A DNA stretch of 64,000 nucleotides, taken from Amycolatopsis oliviviridis (GTDB lineage Bacteria; Actinomycetota; Actinomycetes; Mycobacteriales; Pseudonocardiaceae). This document shows, one piece after another, positions 45,736-54,818 of this stretch. Below the pieces are notes generated by a model. The model had not been told where the DNA came from. It did no database searches and was given only the letters and a program-made list of their open reading frames with translations. Positions within the stretch are counted from its first letter, which is position 1. Each line of letters opens with the position of its first letter. A program made the translations under genes and the position numbers. Location of the stretch: NCBI RefSeq assembly GCF_014654365.1, contig NZ_BNAY01000001.1, forward strand, positions 930,001 through 994,000, read 5' to 3'.

Positions 45736-45756
45736 GCGGAGCGCATTGCGTTCCGC
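45736..45756. promoter_or_regulatory. Palindromic operator before Mo-hydroxylase operon
   Basis: GCGGAGCGCATTGCGTTCCG plus one base: a 21-bp dyad whose two 10-bp arms match at 9 positions around one central base. It lies 92 bp upstream of the TetR start and 113 bp before the Fe-S subunit. A second shorter dyad, CGGAT-N4-ATCCG, follows near 45773-45786. Confidence 0.6.
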
Positions 45757-45868
45757 TAGCTTGAAAAATGAAGCGGATGAATATCCGGTTCAACCTCCGA
45801 ACGGACTCCCACCACATCGACCCACGCCGTCGGGCCCTCGGCCCGGATGACCGGCGGAAAGAGATTCT

Positions 45869-46321
45869 GTGGACATCTCACTCGAAGTCAACGGCAGGAC
45901 GGAACGGCTGAGTGTCGATCCCGGGGTGACACTGCTGGACACGCTGCGGGAGCGGCTCGCCGTCACCGGCCCGAAGAAGGGCTGTGACCGGGGGCAGTGC
46001 GGCGCCTGCACGGTGCACGTCGGCGGACGCCCGGTCCTCTCCTGTCTCACCTTGGCCGCCACCGTGAAACAGCCGGTGACCACCGTCGAAGCCTTATCCA
46101 CAGTGGACGGACTACATCCGGTCCAACAGGCCTTCGTCGATCAGGACGCCCTTCAGTGCGGATTCTGCACTTCCGGGCAGATCATGTCGGCGGTCGCCGC
46201 CGTCGAACAGGACGTCGAGGACGTCCGTGAGTTCATGTCCGGCAACCTCTGCCGATGTGCGGCCTATCCGAACATCGTCGCGGCGGTCGAGCAGGCGAGG
46301 CGGGCCGATGCGTCCCTTTGA
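45869..46321 (+). CDS. Molybdenum hydroxylase, [2Fe-2S] subunit
   Basis: 150 residues; small electron-transfer subunit of a xanthine/aldehyde-oxidase-family enzyme. It has an N-terminal plant-type [2Fe-2S] site ([15 protein letters not shown] plus a later Cys in VLSC) and the second cluster domain with [10 protein letters not shown] and [10 protein letters not shown]. Start GTG 45869 behind GGAAAGAG. The stop lies 14 bp inside the next gene, so the three subunits are co-translated. Confidence 0.93.
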   Translation: MDISLEVNGRTERLSVDPGVTLLDTLRERLAVTGPKKGCDRGQCGACTVHVGGRPVLSCLTLAATVKQPVTTVEALSTVDGLHPVQQAFVDQDALQCGFCTSGQIMSAVAAVEQDVEDVREFMSGNLCRCAAYPNIVAAVEQARRADASL

Positions 46322-47270
46322 GCTGCTCGCACCCGAGACCGTCGAAGCCGCGGTCACCTCTCCAGGCACGTTCCTGGCGGGCGGGACCACGCTCGTCGAC
46401 CTGATGAAACTCAACGTTCTCACCCCGCAGCAGGTCTTGGACATCAACGCGGTGCCGTTGCGGGGGATCGACACCGCCGACGGGCTGCGGTTCGGTGCGC
46501 TGGAGCGGATGAGCGACATCGCCGGACACCCCGGCGTGTACCCGGCGATCTCCCGGGCGCTGCTGCTCAGCGCCTCCCAGCAGATCAGGAACATGGCCAG
46601 CATCGGCGGGAACCTGATGCAGCGCACGCGCTGCTCGTACTTCCGCGACGTCGCCATGCCGTGCAACCGGCGAGTGCCCGGCAGCGGCTGCCCGGCGATT
46701 TCGGGCACCAACCGAATGCACGCCGTGCTGGGCACGAGTGATGCGTGCGTGGCGACCCACGCCAGTGACGTGGCCGTCGCGCTGGTCGCGCTCGACGCCC
46801 GGCTGCGGCTGGTCAGCGAGACCGGGTCCAGGACAGTCGAGCTGGCCTCCTTCTACCGTCAGCCCGGCGACACCCCCGACGTGGAGAACGACCTGCGCCC
46901 CGGTGAACTCATCGCCGAGGTCGTCGTTCCCCGGCTGGATTGGGCGTCGAACTCCACTTACGTCAAGGTGCGGGACAGGCAGTCCTACGAGTTCGCGCTG
47001 TGCTCCGCCGCGGTCGCGCTGCGCGTCGAGGACTCGCGCGTCGTCGACGCCCGCGTCGCGGCCGGTGGCGTCGCGACCGTGCCGTGGCGGCTGCCCGCGG
47101 TCGAGGAGGCCTTGCGCGGCGCGCCCGCGACCGTCTCCGCTTTCGAAGAGGCCGCGGCGCTGGCCACCGAGGGCGCGCGTCCGTTGTCCGCGAACGGATT
47201 CAAACCGTCGCTGCTGCGCCGGACCATCGTCCGCGCGCTGCTGGAACTGACCGAGGGGAGCCGCCGATGA
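46308..47270 (+). CDS. Molybdenum hydroxylase, FAD subunit with extra Fe-S cysteines
   Basis: 320 residues. FAD-binding signatures [12 protein letters not shown] (about 21-32) and [18 protein letters not shown] (about 99-116). Unlike ordinary CoxM-type subunits it carries a Cys-rich insert (RTRCSYF, MPCNRR, GSGCPA, DACVA), as in PaoB of the E. coli periplasmic aldehyde oxidoreductase, where it holds a [4Fe-4S] cluster. This suggests an aldehyde-oxidising enzyme. ATG 46308 overlaps the small subunit and its stop overlaps the large subunit (ATGA). Confidence 0.92.
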   Translation: MRPFELLAPETVEAAVTSPGTFLAGGTTLVDLMKLNVLTPQQVLDINAVPLRGIDTADGLRFGALERMSDIAGHPGVYPAISRALLLSASQQIRNMASIGGNLMQRTRCSYFRDVAMPCNRRVPGSGCPAISGTNRMHAVLGTSDACVATHASDVAVALVALDARLRLVSETGSRTVELASFYRQPGDTPDVENDLRPGELIAEVVVPRLDWASNSTYVKVRDRQSYEFALCSAAVALRVEDSRVVDARVAAGGVATVPWRLPAVEEALRGAPATVSAFEEAAALATEGARPLSANGFKPSLLRRTIVRALLELTEGSRR

Positions 47271-49441
47271 CCAGCCGGGTGGACGGGCCGCTGAAGGTCA
47301 CCGGCCGGGCCGAGTACGGGGCGGACCACACCTTCCCCGGATTGGTCCACGGCTACGTCGTGCTCAGTACGATCGCGCACGGCGAGATCGAGGCGATGGA
47401 CGTCACGGAGGCGAAAGGCGCGCCGGGTGTTCTCGGGGTGTACTCGCCGTTCGATCCGCTGGAACTGCGCACCCCGGCCACGGCGTTCCTGGGCGAGACC
47501 TGGGTTCCTCTGCAGGACAAGGAAGTCGCCTACTACGGCCAGCCGATCGGCTTCGTCGTGGCCGAGACCTACGAGCAGGCACGCGACGCGGCGATGCTGG
47601 TCGAGGTCACCTATCGGACCAGGCCCGCGCTGACGTCGTTGGAGGACGGCCTCGCCACGGCCGAAGAAGCACCGGCATCGAGGGGCGTGCCGGCGTCGCT
47701 CGCGGTGCTCGCCCCCGGCGTCGAGTCCATCGAGGACGCGCTGGCCGCGAGCCCGGTGGTCGTCGAAGCCACCTACGGCACCGCGACCCAGCACCACGCC
47801 GCGATGGAACCGCATTCCGCGGTCGCGGTGTGGGGGCCCGACGGTCTGACGATTCACAGCGGCAACCAGGGATCCGATATCCAAGCGGCGGAGCTGGCCA
47901 CGGCGCTGGACGTGAAAACGTCCGAGGTGCACGCGGTGAACCCCTTCGTAGGCGGGGCGTTCGGGGGCAAGGGCCGTACTTCCGTGCCCGCGTTCCTGGC
48001 CGCGGCGGCGGCGAGGGCCCTTGACCGGCCGGTCAAGGCCGCGCTCAGCCGGGAGCAGGTCTTCACCGCCACGGCGGGCCGTGCCGCGACAGTGCAGAAG
48101 ATCGCGCTGGGCGCGGAGCACGACGGCACCCTCAACGCCCTGCGCCACGATTCCTGGTGCAGCACGGCGGCGGACCGCTCGTTCGTCGAGCCGACGTCGC
48201 ATGGCACCTCACGCGAGTGGTACGCGACCCGGAACCTGGCCATCAGCCAGAAGATGGTGCCGCTGAACGTGCCGCCGACGACGTTCATGCGGGCGCCGGG
48301 CGAGGCACCCGGCTCCTTCGCGCTGGAAAGCGCGATCGACGAACTCGCCGTGGCGCTGAAGATGGACCCGATCGAGCTGCGGCAGCGGAACAACTCGAAC
48401 GCGCCGCCCGGCAACGATCTTCAGTGGTCGAGCAAGCACCTCGACGAATGCTTCCGCATCGGTGCGGCCCGCTTCGGCTGGGCGGACCGTTCACCGCAAG
48501 GGAAGACCGACGGGGACTGGCTCGTGGGCATCGGCACGGCCACCGCCATGTTCCCCGCGCTGCGGTTCCCGGCCACGATCGAGATCACCCTGCTGCCCGA
48601 CGACACGGCCGTCGTCGGGACCAGCGGGGCCGACCCGGGAACCGGCCTGCTGACCGTCCTTTCGTTGGTGGGCGGGGAATCGCTCGACATCTCACCCGAT
48701 CGCGTGGTGCCGAAGCTCGGTGACTCGACGCTTCCGCCCGGTGGCATGTCCGGTGGTTCGACGGCGACCGCGAGCGCGGGATCGGCCATCATGATCGCCG
48801 CCGCCAAGGCGATCGACGACCTGCTGAAGCTGGCATCCGCTCCAGGCGCGCCGTTCGAAGGCATGGACGTCTCCTACGCGGACGGCAAGGTGTTCGCCGA
48901 AGGCCGGACGATGACCTTCGGCGAACTGCTGCGGACGCTGAACCGCCCGTCGCTGTCGGTGGCCGGTTCGTCGGCGCCGGGCGAAGAGCTGTCGAAGCAT
49001 TCGTTCAGCTCGTTCGGTGCCCAGTTCTGCGAAGTACGCGTGCACAAGTGGACCCGGGAGATCCGGGTGTCCCGCATGCTCGGGGTGTTCGACGCGGGCC
49101 GGATCATCAACCCGACGGCGGCGCGCAGCCAGATCGTCGGCGGCATGATCTGGGGTGTGTCGGCCGCCCTGCACGAGGGGCTGGAGATCGAGGGCAACGG
49201 CAGGCTCGCCAACGGTGACTTCGCGAGCTACCTGATCCCGGTGAACGCGGACATCCCCGAGGTCGACGTCCACTTCGTCGAGTACCCGGACACGCTGCAC
49301 AACCCGGTCGGCGCGAAGGGCATCGGCGAGATCGGCACCGTCGGGATGGCGGCCGCCGTCGCGAACGCCGTCCACAACGCCACCGGTATCCGGGTGCGGC
49401 ACATCCCCATCATGATCGAGGATCTGCTCGAAGACTCGTAG
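47267..49441 (+). CDS. Molybdenum hydroxylase, molybdopterin catalytic subunit
   Basis: 724 residues; catalytic subunit hydroxylating an aldehyde or N-heterocycle at the Mo-MPT cofactor. Seen: NPFVGGAFGGKGRTSVPAF (cofactor loop), FMRAPGEAPGSFALES, DPGTGLLTVLSLV and the catalytic Glu in GAKGIGEIGTVGMA at the C-terminus. PaoC-like in length. No MPT-cytosine insertion chaperone (XdhC-like) is seen in the window. Transcription ends at the strong hairpin at 49459-49517. Confidence 0.93.
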   Translation: MTSRVDGPLKVTGRAEYGADHTFPGLVHGYVVLSTIAHGEIEAMDVTEAKGAPGVLGVYSPFDPLELRTPATAFLGETWVPLQDKEVAYYGQPIGFVVAETYEQARDAAMLVEVTYRTRPALTSLEDGLATAEEAPASRGVPASLAVLAPGVESIEDALAASPVVVEATYGTATQHHAAMEPHSAVAVWGPDGLTIHSGNQGSDIQAAELATALDVKTSEVHAVNPFVGGAFGGKGRTSVPAFLAAAAARALDRPVKAALSREQVFTATAGRAATVQKIALGAEHDGTLNALRHDSWCSTAADRSFVEPTSHGTSREWYATRNLAISQKMVPLNVPPTTFMRAPGEAPGSFALESAIDELAVALKMDPIELRQRNNSNAPPGNDLQWSSKHLDECFRIGAARFGWADRSPQGKTDGDWLVGIGTATAMFPALRFPATIEITLLPDDTAVVGTSGADPGTGLLTVLSLVGGESLDISPDRVVPKLGDSTLPPGGMSGGSTATASAGSAIMIAAAKAIDDLLKLASAPGAPFEGMDVSYADGKVFAEGRTMTFGELLRTLNRPSLSVAGSSAPGEELSKHSFSSFGAQFCEVRVHKWTREIRVSRMLGVFDAGRIINPTAARSQIVGGMIWGVSAALHEGLEIEGNGRLANGDFASYLIPVNADIPEVDVHFVEYPDTLHNPVGAKGIGEIGTVGMAAAVANAVHNATGIRVRHIPIMIEDLLEDS

Positions 49442-49458
49442 TCGTTCGCGCCCTGTCG

Positions 49459-49517
49459 AAGTACATGATGGCCCCCTTCCTTGCGCCTATCGCAAGGAAG
49501 GGGGCCATCATGTACTT
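49459..49517. terminator. Perfect 27-bp-stem hairpin between convergent genes
   Basis: The arm at 49459-49485 (AAGTACATGATGGCCCCC onward) pairs with 49491-49517 without mismatch around a CCTAT loop. It lies between the ends of the Mo-hydroxylase operon and the SARP gene and can terminate both. Sister of the hairpin at 34004-34050: where that arm reads AAGG this one reads ATGG, with the compensating change on the other arm. Confidence 0.85.
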
Positions 49518-49526
49518 ACGGGCAGG

Positions 49527-50252
49527 TTAGCGCGAAGTCATGTGCGGCAGCAGGTGACGAAGCGCCTCGGACGGTTCGAGACCCAGTTCCTCCAGCAAGG
49601 TCCGCCGGCACTGCAGGTACTGGTGCTGTGCCGCCGCGCGGTTGCCGGCGGCGAGGTGCGCGTCGATGAGCGCCTGATGTGCGCTTTCCCGCAACGGCTC
49701 GGCGCGCACGGCGGCCAGCCCGGCGGCGACGGCCTCGCCGTAGCGGCCCGCGGTCGTGAGCCGTTTCGCCATGGCCTCCAAGGCGTACAGCCGCAACTGG
49801 TGGTACTGCTCCTGCTCGATGAGCACCCATTCGTTGTCCGACCATTCGGGCAACAGGTCGGCGGAAAGGTCGTCGCGCGTCTGCCGGGTCAGGATGTCGT
49901 CGCACCGGCAGGACTCGTCGAGGAGGCGGTGCGCGTGGGCGACCGCGTCGTGAATGTCGACGATGATGTTGTCCACCAACGCCATTTCGTGGACTGACGC
50001 GTCGATGACGTGGTGTCCGGTGCGCGAAGCGCGCCACAGGGAAGAACGCAGGTTCGCGTTGGCGCGCGTCGTCGGCGCTTCCGGCCACAACGTACGCGCC
50101 ACAAAGGTCCGGGGCTGGGGCCGATCCTGTAAAGCGAGGAAGGCGAGTAATCGCTGCGCGCTGGAGGACAGCGTCACCCGATCATCCCCGACGATCAACG
50201 CGAAACCTTTGAGCAGGCGCAATGTCACGATCTGTTCTGCTTCTGTGCGCAT
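49527..50252 (-). CDS. SARP/BTAD-family regulator
   Basis: 241 residues. N-terminal winged-helix DNA-binding region (about 10-90, LRLLKGFALIVGDDRVTLSS, LLAFLALQDRPQPRTFVART) and a BTAD helical domain (about 95-241, with YHQLRLYALEAMAKRLTTAG, ESAHQALIDAHLAAGNRAAA, LEELGLEPSEALRHLL). Such proteins activate secondary-metabolite or, in actinomycetes, injection-system genes. Start at 50252 (MRTEAEQIV) has GGGGAA upstream; a longer start at 50306 is possible. It is transcribed away from the eCIS operon and is its likely activator. Confidence 0.85.
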   Translation of the reverse strand: MRTEAEQIVTLRLLKGFALIVGDDRVTLSSSAQRLLAFLALQDRPQPRTFVARTLWPEAPTTRANANLRSSLWRASRTGHHVIDASVHEMALVDNIIVDIHDAVAHAHRLLDESCRCDDILTRQTRDDLSADLLPEWSDNEWVLIEQEQYHQLRLYALEAMAKRLTTAGRYGEAVAAGLAAVRAEPLRESAHQALIDAHLAAGNRAAAQHQYLQCRRTLLEELGLEPSEALRHLLPHMTSR

Positions 50253-50366
50253 CGGTTCCCCAACCTCTGCCCGGCGCCGGTCGGATCGTTCCCGCTGTTG
50301 GGACAATTCGCCCCAGGAACGCGGAACGTTACGGGGAAATTATCGGACCGCGGCGTCAACAGGGCG

Positions 50367-50573
50367 TTACGAGAACGTCATCGTGCCTGCTCCGAGGTCT
50401 TCCAGCCAGTTCTGCACCGCCGCGTGCACCGCTTCCGGTGAGGTGACCACCAGCGATCTGGCCTCGTCGGTGCCGATCGTGAAGATGACCCGGACCCGTA
50501 GCGCTTCGGGCTTTCCGCCTTCCAGCCACGCTCGGAGAACCATGCTGCCGGAACGTTCCTCGGGTGGCTTCAC
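50367..50573 (-). CDS. Hypothetical 68-residue protein
   Basis: Begins MKPPEERSGSMVLRAWLEGG, continues RVRVIFTIGTDEARSLVVTS and EAVHAAVQNWLEDLGAG. A small alternating strand/helix pattern with no signal peptide. Start is a GTG at 50573 with a weak ribosome site. It precedes the SARP gene by 114 bp on the same strand and may be part of the injection-system regulation module. Not recognised. Confidence 0.5.
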   Translation of the reverse strand: MKPPEERSGSMVLRAWLEGGKPEALRVRVIFTIGTDEARSLVVTSPEAVHAAVQNWLEDLGAGTMTFS

Positions 50574-50607
50574 GAGAGCAGGATGCGCGCAGACACGTCA
50601 CCGCCGC

Positions 50608-50636
50608 GTTGACGCCGTGTGTGCGGGCACGTCAAC
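50608..50636. promoter_or_regulatory. Repeats upstream of the eCIS operon
   Basis: GTTGACG (50608-50614) and CGTCAAC (50630-50636) form an inverted repeat. Further CGTCA copies lie at 50596-50600 and in GTGACGTC near 50659. SARP proteins bind spaced heptamers upstream of promoters, so this is a candidate site 117-160 bp before the first eCIS gene. Match to a known consensus not established. Confidence 0.35.
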
Positions 50637-50752
50637 CGTCGTCTCCGCGACGCCTCGGTGACGTCGGCGCGACGTGCGGATCGCGGACCTGCCACGGCAC
50701 CCCTGCGATGCTGCGCCCTGGCACGTCGCAGGTGCGCCAGGGGAGGATCGGT

Positions 50753-51325
50753 ATGGGCGATTTCGGTGTCATCGCCGACGTTTCGACGATCATCGTGGAC
50801 CGGTTGAACGACGCGCTGCGCAGCCTGGACCCGACCAATCCGCCGACAGCGATTCTGAGCGACCTCGAGAACCAGCCGACCACGGCGACACTCACGGTCT
50901 TCCTGTACGAGATCGCGGAAGACCCGACCTCGCGCAATCGCCCACCGGTCCGGTCGCTGCCACCGTCCGCGCCCACGAGCCGCAAACCGCCGATGGCACT
51001 TCTGCTGCGCTACCTGATCACCCCGTGGGGCGGCAGCCAGGAAACCCAGCATCAGATGATCGGACGAGCGCTCCAGGTCTTCTACGACGACGCGATCTGG
51101 TCCGGCGAGGAACTGTCGGGCAGCATGGCGGGCACCACGGAAGCGCTGCAGTTCACGTTGACACCGCTGACCCTCGATCAGAAGTCGTGGATCTGGTACG
51201 CGATTCAGAAGCCGTACCGGCTGTCCCTCAACTACGAGGTCCGGGTCGTCAACCTCGACTCCCTCGACGTCTCGGATCTGCGGCTCGTGCAGAGCCGGAA
51301 ACTCACGGGGGCGCCGGTGCCATGA
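50753..51325 (+). CDS. eCIS DUF4255 protein, Afp16/Pvc16-like tube terminator
   Basis: 190 residues with the DUF4255 pattern: VIADVSTIIVDRLNDALRSL at the start, TLTVFLYEIAEDP, RYLITPWGGSQETQHQMIGR and the C-terminal YRLSLNYEVRVVNLDS. In AFP/PVC particles this family caps the distal end of sheath and tube and sets particle end-point. Normally the last gene of the operon; here it comes first. ATG 50753 follows GGGGAGGATC. The stop overlaps the next start (ATGA). Confidence 0.88.
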   Translation: MGDFGVIADVSTIIVDRLNDALRSLDPTNPPTAILSDLENQPTTATLTVFLYEIAEDPTSRNRPPVRSLPPSAPTSRKPPMALLLRYLITPWGGSQETQHQMIGRALQVFYDDAIWSGEELSGSMAGTTEALQFTLTPLTLDQKSWIWYAIQKPYRLSLNYEVRVVNLDSLDVSDLRLVQSRKLTGAPVP

Positions 51326-52050
51326 CCCGCTTCCGCCCCGTCGAGACCTCCGTCCTGTACAGCCCGGCCTGGTTCGTGCCGTTCGACGAGTTCGCCCAGC
51401 GCATGCGGTCCGCCGACGTGGCCACCGAACTGGACCGCTTCGATCCGGTCGAGAACGTCTGGGTCCTCCAGGACACGCCGTCGATCCGGACCCCGAGCGC
51501 CGCGATCGCCTACCCGCAGCTGGGCCGCCGTCGGGGGCCGGGCGCCAGGCCGGAGCGGTTCCGGGTGCGGTTTTCCGCCATCGGGCTCGCGCCGCTGTAT
51601 CCGGCGGACGGGGAGAACTTCGACGCCGCCGTGGTCGGGGTCGGCTTCACCGCGTACCCGTACGACGACGTCACCCCGCCCGCCGTCCAGAGCGAACCGC
51701 GGCTGGTCCGGTTGCTGCCGAGCGTCGCGTTCCCGTACGGGCCGGGCACCCGCACGGTGTACGGCGTCGTCGTCGACAAGGTCACCCGGGTGCCGGTGGC
51801 GAACGCGCTGGTGGAGGCGAGAGGCCTCACGAGCAGGGACAGGACGCCGTGGCTGGAGCGGACCCTGACCGACCCGACGGGCTCGTTCCGGCTCTCCCTG
51901 CGGTGGGAAGGCGAGCCGGTCGCGGGACCGCCTCCGGAGCAGATCTTCCACCTCAAGGCCACCGAACGGCCGGGTCGGATCGGGGTGCTGGACGTCCGGC
52001 TGCCCTCCGGACGCGACCGGCGGCACGTCATCGAGATCGTCGAGCAGTAG
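51322..52050 (+). CDS. Hypothetical eCIS-associated protein with carboxypeptidase-regulatory-like fold
   Basis: 242 residues. The second half carries a CarboxypepD_reg-like beta-sandwich pattern (GVVVDKVTRVPVANALVEAR, TLTDPTGSFRLSLRW), often a host-surface or scaffold module. The first half (MTRFRPVETSVLYSPAWFVP) is not recognised. Co-translated between the DUF4255 and sheath genes, so likely a structural or assembly part of the particle. Exact AFP equivalent is unclear. Confidence 0.7.
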   Translation: MTRFRPVETSVLYSPAWFVPFDEFAQRMRSADVATELDRFDPVENVWVLQDTPSIRTPSAAIAYPQLGRRRGPGARPERFRVRFSAIGLAPLYPADGENFDAAVVGVGFTAYPYDDVTPPAVQSEPRLVRLLPSVAFPYGPGTRTVYGVVVDKVTRVPVANALVEARGLTSRDRTPWLERTLTDPTGSFRLSLRWEGEPVAGPPPEQIFHLKATERPGRIGVLDVRLPSGRDRRHVIEIVEQ

Positions 52051-52065
52051 AGAAGGAGCCAAGCC

Positions 52066-54333
52066 ATGCCCGAGTACCTGAGCCCCGGCGTCTACGTCGA
52101 AGAGGTCGACGCGGGGCCGCGGCCGATCGCGGGGGTGAGCACCAGCACGGCGGGCATGGTCGGGGTCACCCAGCGCGGCCCGACCACCGGGAAACCGAAG
52201 CTGGTCACGAACTTCCTCGAATTCCAGACCACTTTCGGCGGTTTCCTGCCCGAGCCGCCACCGGCGATCCGGGACGCCTGGGCCGAGAACCCGACCGAAG
52301 GGGGCCGCTGGTGGCTGTTCCCGTTGGCGGTCAAGGGCTTCTTCGACAACGGCGGTCAGCGTCTCTACGTCAAGCGGGTCTTCAGCCGCGGCGCGCAGGC
52401 CGCCTCCGGCACCCTCGGCTCGGGCCTGGTCAGCCCGATCACCCAGGACGCCGCGGCCGGGGCCACCACCCTGCAGCTGGGCCACCTGGTCGGATTCACC
52501 GGCACGGACGACATCACCGTCTTCCGCGGCAGCGACAACGTCCCCATCGGCCCGGCCAAGATCACCGCTTACGACGTCACCACCGGGCGGGTCGTACTCA
52601 ACACCGGCCTGCAAGCCGAGGTGAAGACGGCGCGCGGGGACTACGTCCAGAAGGGTGCCCGGGACGCCACGCCGAGCCTGCGTTTCTCCGCGTCGAGTCC
52701 CGGTTCGTGGGGCAAGGGGGCGCAGGTCCGGATCTCGCCGGCGGTCAGCGCCTCGCTCCCGGTCCTGCCCGACCCGAACGAGGGTCCGTTGTTCGTCACC
52801 GCGCTCGCCGCCGACGCGGCCAAGGACGCCGTGTCGATCGAGGTCAACGAGGTGACCGGGCTCGACCCGGATCCGCTGCCGGACGACGTGTGGGTCCTGA
52901 TCAACGAGCGGCGGTTCAAGGTCACCGTCGCGCAGCCCGCCAACGGCCGGGTGACGCTCACCTTCCCGGCCGGTACCGCGCACGCGCCGTGGAAGACCGG
53001 TCTCACCGTGCGCCGGGTCCGCCGGGCCGGCGCCGGTGCCGGCCGCGAGCTGCGGATCAGCGGCTCCAGCCGGCTCTACGCCGGTGCGGTCACCCAGCTC
53101 GACACGGGCGACAAGCTGACCCCTCTGCACGTCGTGAGCATCGGGTCCGACGACGTCGTCACCTTCGACGCGAACACGCCGGACCTGGTCTTCGAAACGG
53201 CGAGGCTCCAGCTGATCGAGTCCACTGTGGACACGCGATTCGCCGACCCCGGCGGTGGTTCGGTGACCGAGACGTTCCGCAACCTGCGCCTCACCGGCGA
53301 CGGGCCCGGGACCGTGGTCGGCACCTTGGCGAGCCGGTCGCAGCTGGTTCTGGCGACCACGCTGACCGGGCTCAGCACCGATCCGGCCAAGTTCCCCACT
53401 CCCGGGAAGGGTTCCTGGCTGCCCCTCGCCGACGACGGCGACGACGCGTACGGCGGCCTCACGGTCGGGGACTTCGTCGGCACGGACGGCGGCAGCGGCA
53501 AGCGCACCGGCATCGTCGCACTGGAGGACATCGACGAGATCTCGATCTGCGCCGTGCCCGGTGTGTGGTCCGGCACCGTCGAGTCGGCGCTCGTCACGCA
53601 CTGCGAGCAGCTCAAGGACCGGTTCGCCGTCCTCGATCCGAAGGACGGCCTCGACATCGAGGGCATCCAGACGTTCCGTGAGCCGTTCGACACCAAGTAC
53701 GCCGCGCTGTACTACCCGTGGCTGGTCGTCAACGACCCTTCCACCAACCAGTTCGTCGAAGCGCCCCCGTCGGGGCACATGGCCGGGATCTACGCCCGCA
53801 CCGACACGGAACGCGGCGTCCACAAGGCGCCGGCCAACGCGGTCATCCGCGGTATCCGGACGCCTGGCGGGATCGCGCAGGACGTCGCCAAACGGCAGCA
53901 GGACCTGTTGAACCCCAAGGGGATCAACGCCCTGCGGTTCTTCCCGAACCTGGGCCAGCGGGTGTGGGGCGCGCGCACGCTGTCGTCGGACTCCTCGTGG
54001 AAGTACATCAACGTGCGGCGGCTGTTCCTGTTCCTGGAGGAGTCGATCGACGAGGGCACGCAGTGGGTCGTGTTCGAGCCGAACGACGAGGCGCTGTGGG
54101 CGCTGGTGCGGCAGACCGTCACGAACTTCCTCACCACCGTCTGGCGGAGCGGGGCGCTCTTCGGCGCCACGGCGGACGAAGCGTTCTTCGTGCGCTGTGA
54201 CCGCTCCACGATGACCGACGACGACATCGCCAACGGCAGGCTCATCTGCGTGATCGGGGTGGCGCCCGTGTTCCCGGCGGAGTTCGTGATCTTCCGGATC
54301 CAGCAGAAGACCCGCGAGCCCGAGCTCGTCTAG
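52066..54333 (+). CDS. eCIS contractile sheath protein 1 (long form)
   Basis: 755 residues. The N-terminal YLSPGVYVEEVDAGPRPIAG and C-terminal SGHMAGIYARTDTERGVHKA with WKYINVRRLFLFLEESIDEG are standard phage-type tail sheath signatures. At 755 residues it is far longer than a minimal sheath (~350-480); the extra part is a beta-rich insertion at about 100-460 that should decorate the particle surface. It contracts to drive the inner tube into a target cell. RBS GAGAAGGAG. Contains one TCCACTGTGGA copy. Confidence 0.93.
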   Translation: MPEYLSPGVYVEEVDAGPRPIAGVSTSTAGMVGVTQRGPTTGKPKLVTNFLEFQTTFGGFLPEPPPAIRDAWAENPTEGGRWWLFPLAVKGFFDNGGQRLYVKRVFSRGAQAASGTLGSGLVSPITQDAAAGATTLQLGHLVGFTGTDDITVFRGSDNVPIGPAKITAYDVTTGRVVLNTGLQAEVKTARGDYVQKGARDATPSLRFSASSPGSWGKGAQVRISPAVSASLPVLPDPNEGPLFVTALAADAAKDAVSIEVNEVTGLDPDPLPDDVWVLINERRFKVTVAQPANGRVTLTFPAGTAHAPWKTGLTVRRVRRAGAGAGRELRISGSSRLYAGAVTQLDTGDKLTPLHVVSIGSDDVVTFDANTPDLVFETARLQLIESTVDTRFADPGGGSVTETFRNLRLTGDGPGTVVGTLASRSQLVLATTLTGLSTDPAKFPTPGKGSWLPLADDGDDAYGGLTVGDFVGTDGGSGKRTGIVALEDIDEISICAVPGVWSGTVESALVTHCEQLKDRFAVLDPKDGLDIEGIQTFREPFDTKYAALYYPWLVVNDPSTNQFVEAPPSGHMAGIYARTDTERGVHKAPANAVIRGIRTPGGIAQDVAKRQQDLLNPKGINALRFFPNLGQRVWGARTLSSDSSWKYINVRRLFLFLEESIDEGTQWVVFEPNDEALWALVRQTVTNFLTTVWRSGALFGATADEAFFVRCDRSTMTDDDIANGRLICVIGVAPVFPAEFVIFRIQQKTREPELV

Positions 54334-54349
54334 TTGAAAGGCAGAAGAA

Positions 54350-54808
54350 ATGCCACCAGTGACGCGGGACGACCCGTATGCCGCGTATAACTTCCTCGTC
54401 ATCGTGACCAACGTCAGCGACGACGGCGTCGCGGTGAGCGGGTCGTTCACCGAAGTCAGCGGACTGGACGTCGAGTTGCCCCCGATCGAGTACCGCACCG
54501 GCAGCGAGGACATCACGGTCCGCAAGCTCGTGGGGCTCAAGAAGTTCCCGAGCGCGCTGACGTTGAAGCGCGGGGTCACCGGCCACGTCGGCTTCTGGAA
54601 CTGGGTGAAGGAGTCGCTCGACGGCAAGGTGCGGCGCACGTCCGGTTCGATCATCATGCTCGACGAGAACCGCCAGGAGGTCATGCGCTGGAACTTCGAC
54701 CGGGCCTGGCCGACGAAGTACACCGGACCGTCGTTCAACGCGACCAAGAACGAGATCGCCATGGAGACGCTCGTACTGGCCGTCGAGAGCCTCCTGATCG
54801 ACGCATGA
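54350..54808 (+). CDS. eCIS inner tube protein 1
   Basis: 152 residues of the phage T4 gp19-like family (FTEVSGLDVELPPIEYRTGS, KLVGLKKFPSALTLKRGVTG, IIMLDENRQEVMRWNFDRAW). It polymerises into the hexameric tube inside the sheath. ATG follows AGGCAGAAGAA. It sits 16 bp after sheath 1, giving a sheath-tube module that is repeated by the next two genes. Confidence 0.92.
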   Translation: MPPVTRDDPYAAYNFLVIVTNVSDDGVAVSGSFTEVSGLDVELPPIEYRTGSEDITVRKLVGLKKFPSALTLKRGVTGHVGFWNWVKESLDGKVRRTSGSIIMLDENRQEVMRWNFDRAWPTKYTGPSFNATKNEIAMETLVLAVESLLIDA

Positions 54809-54818
54809 GCGGGCACCG

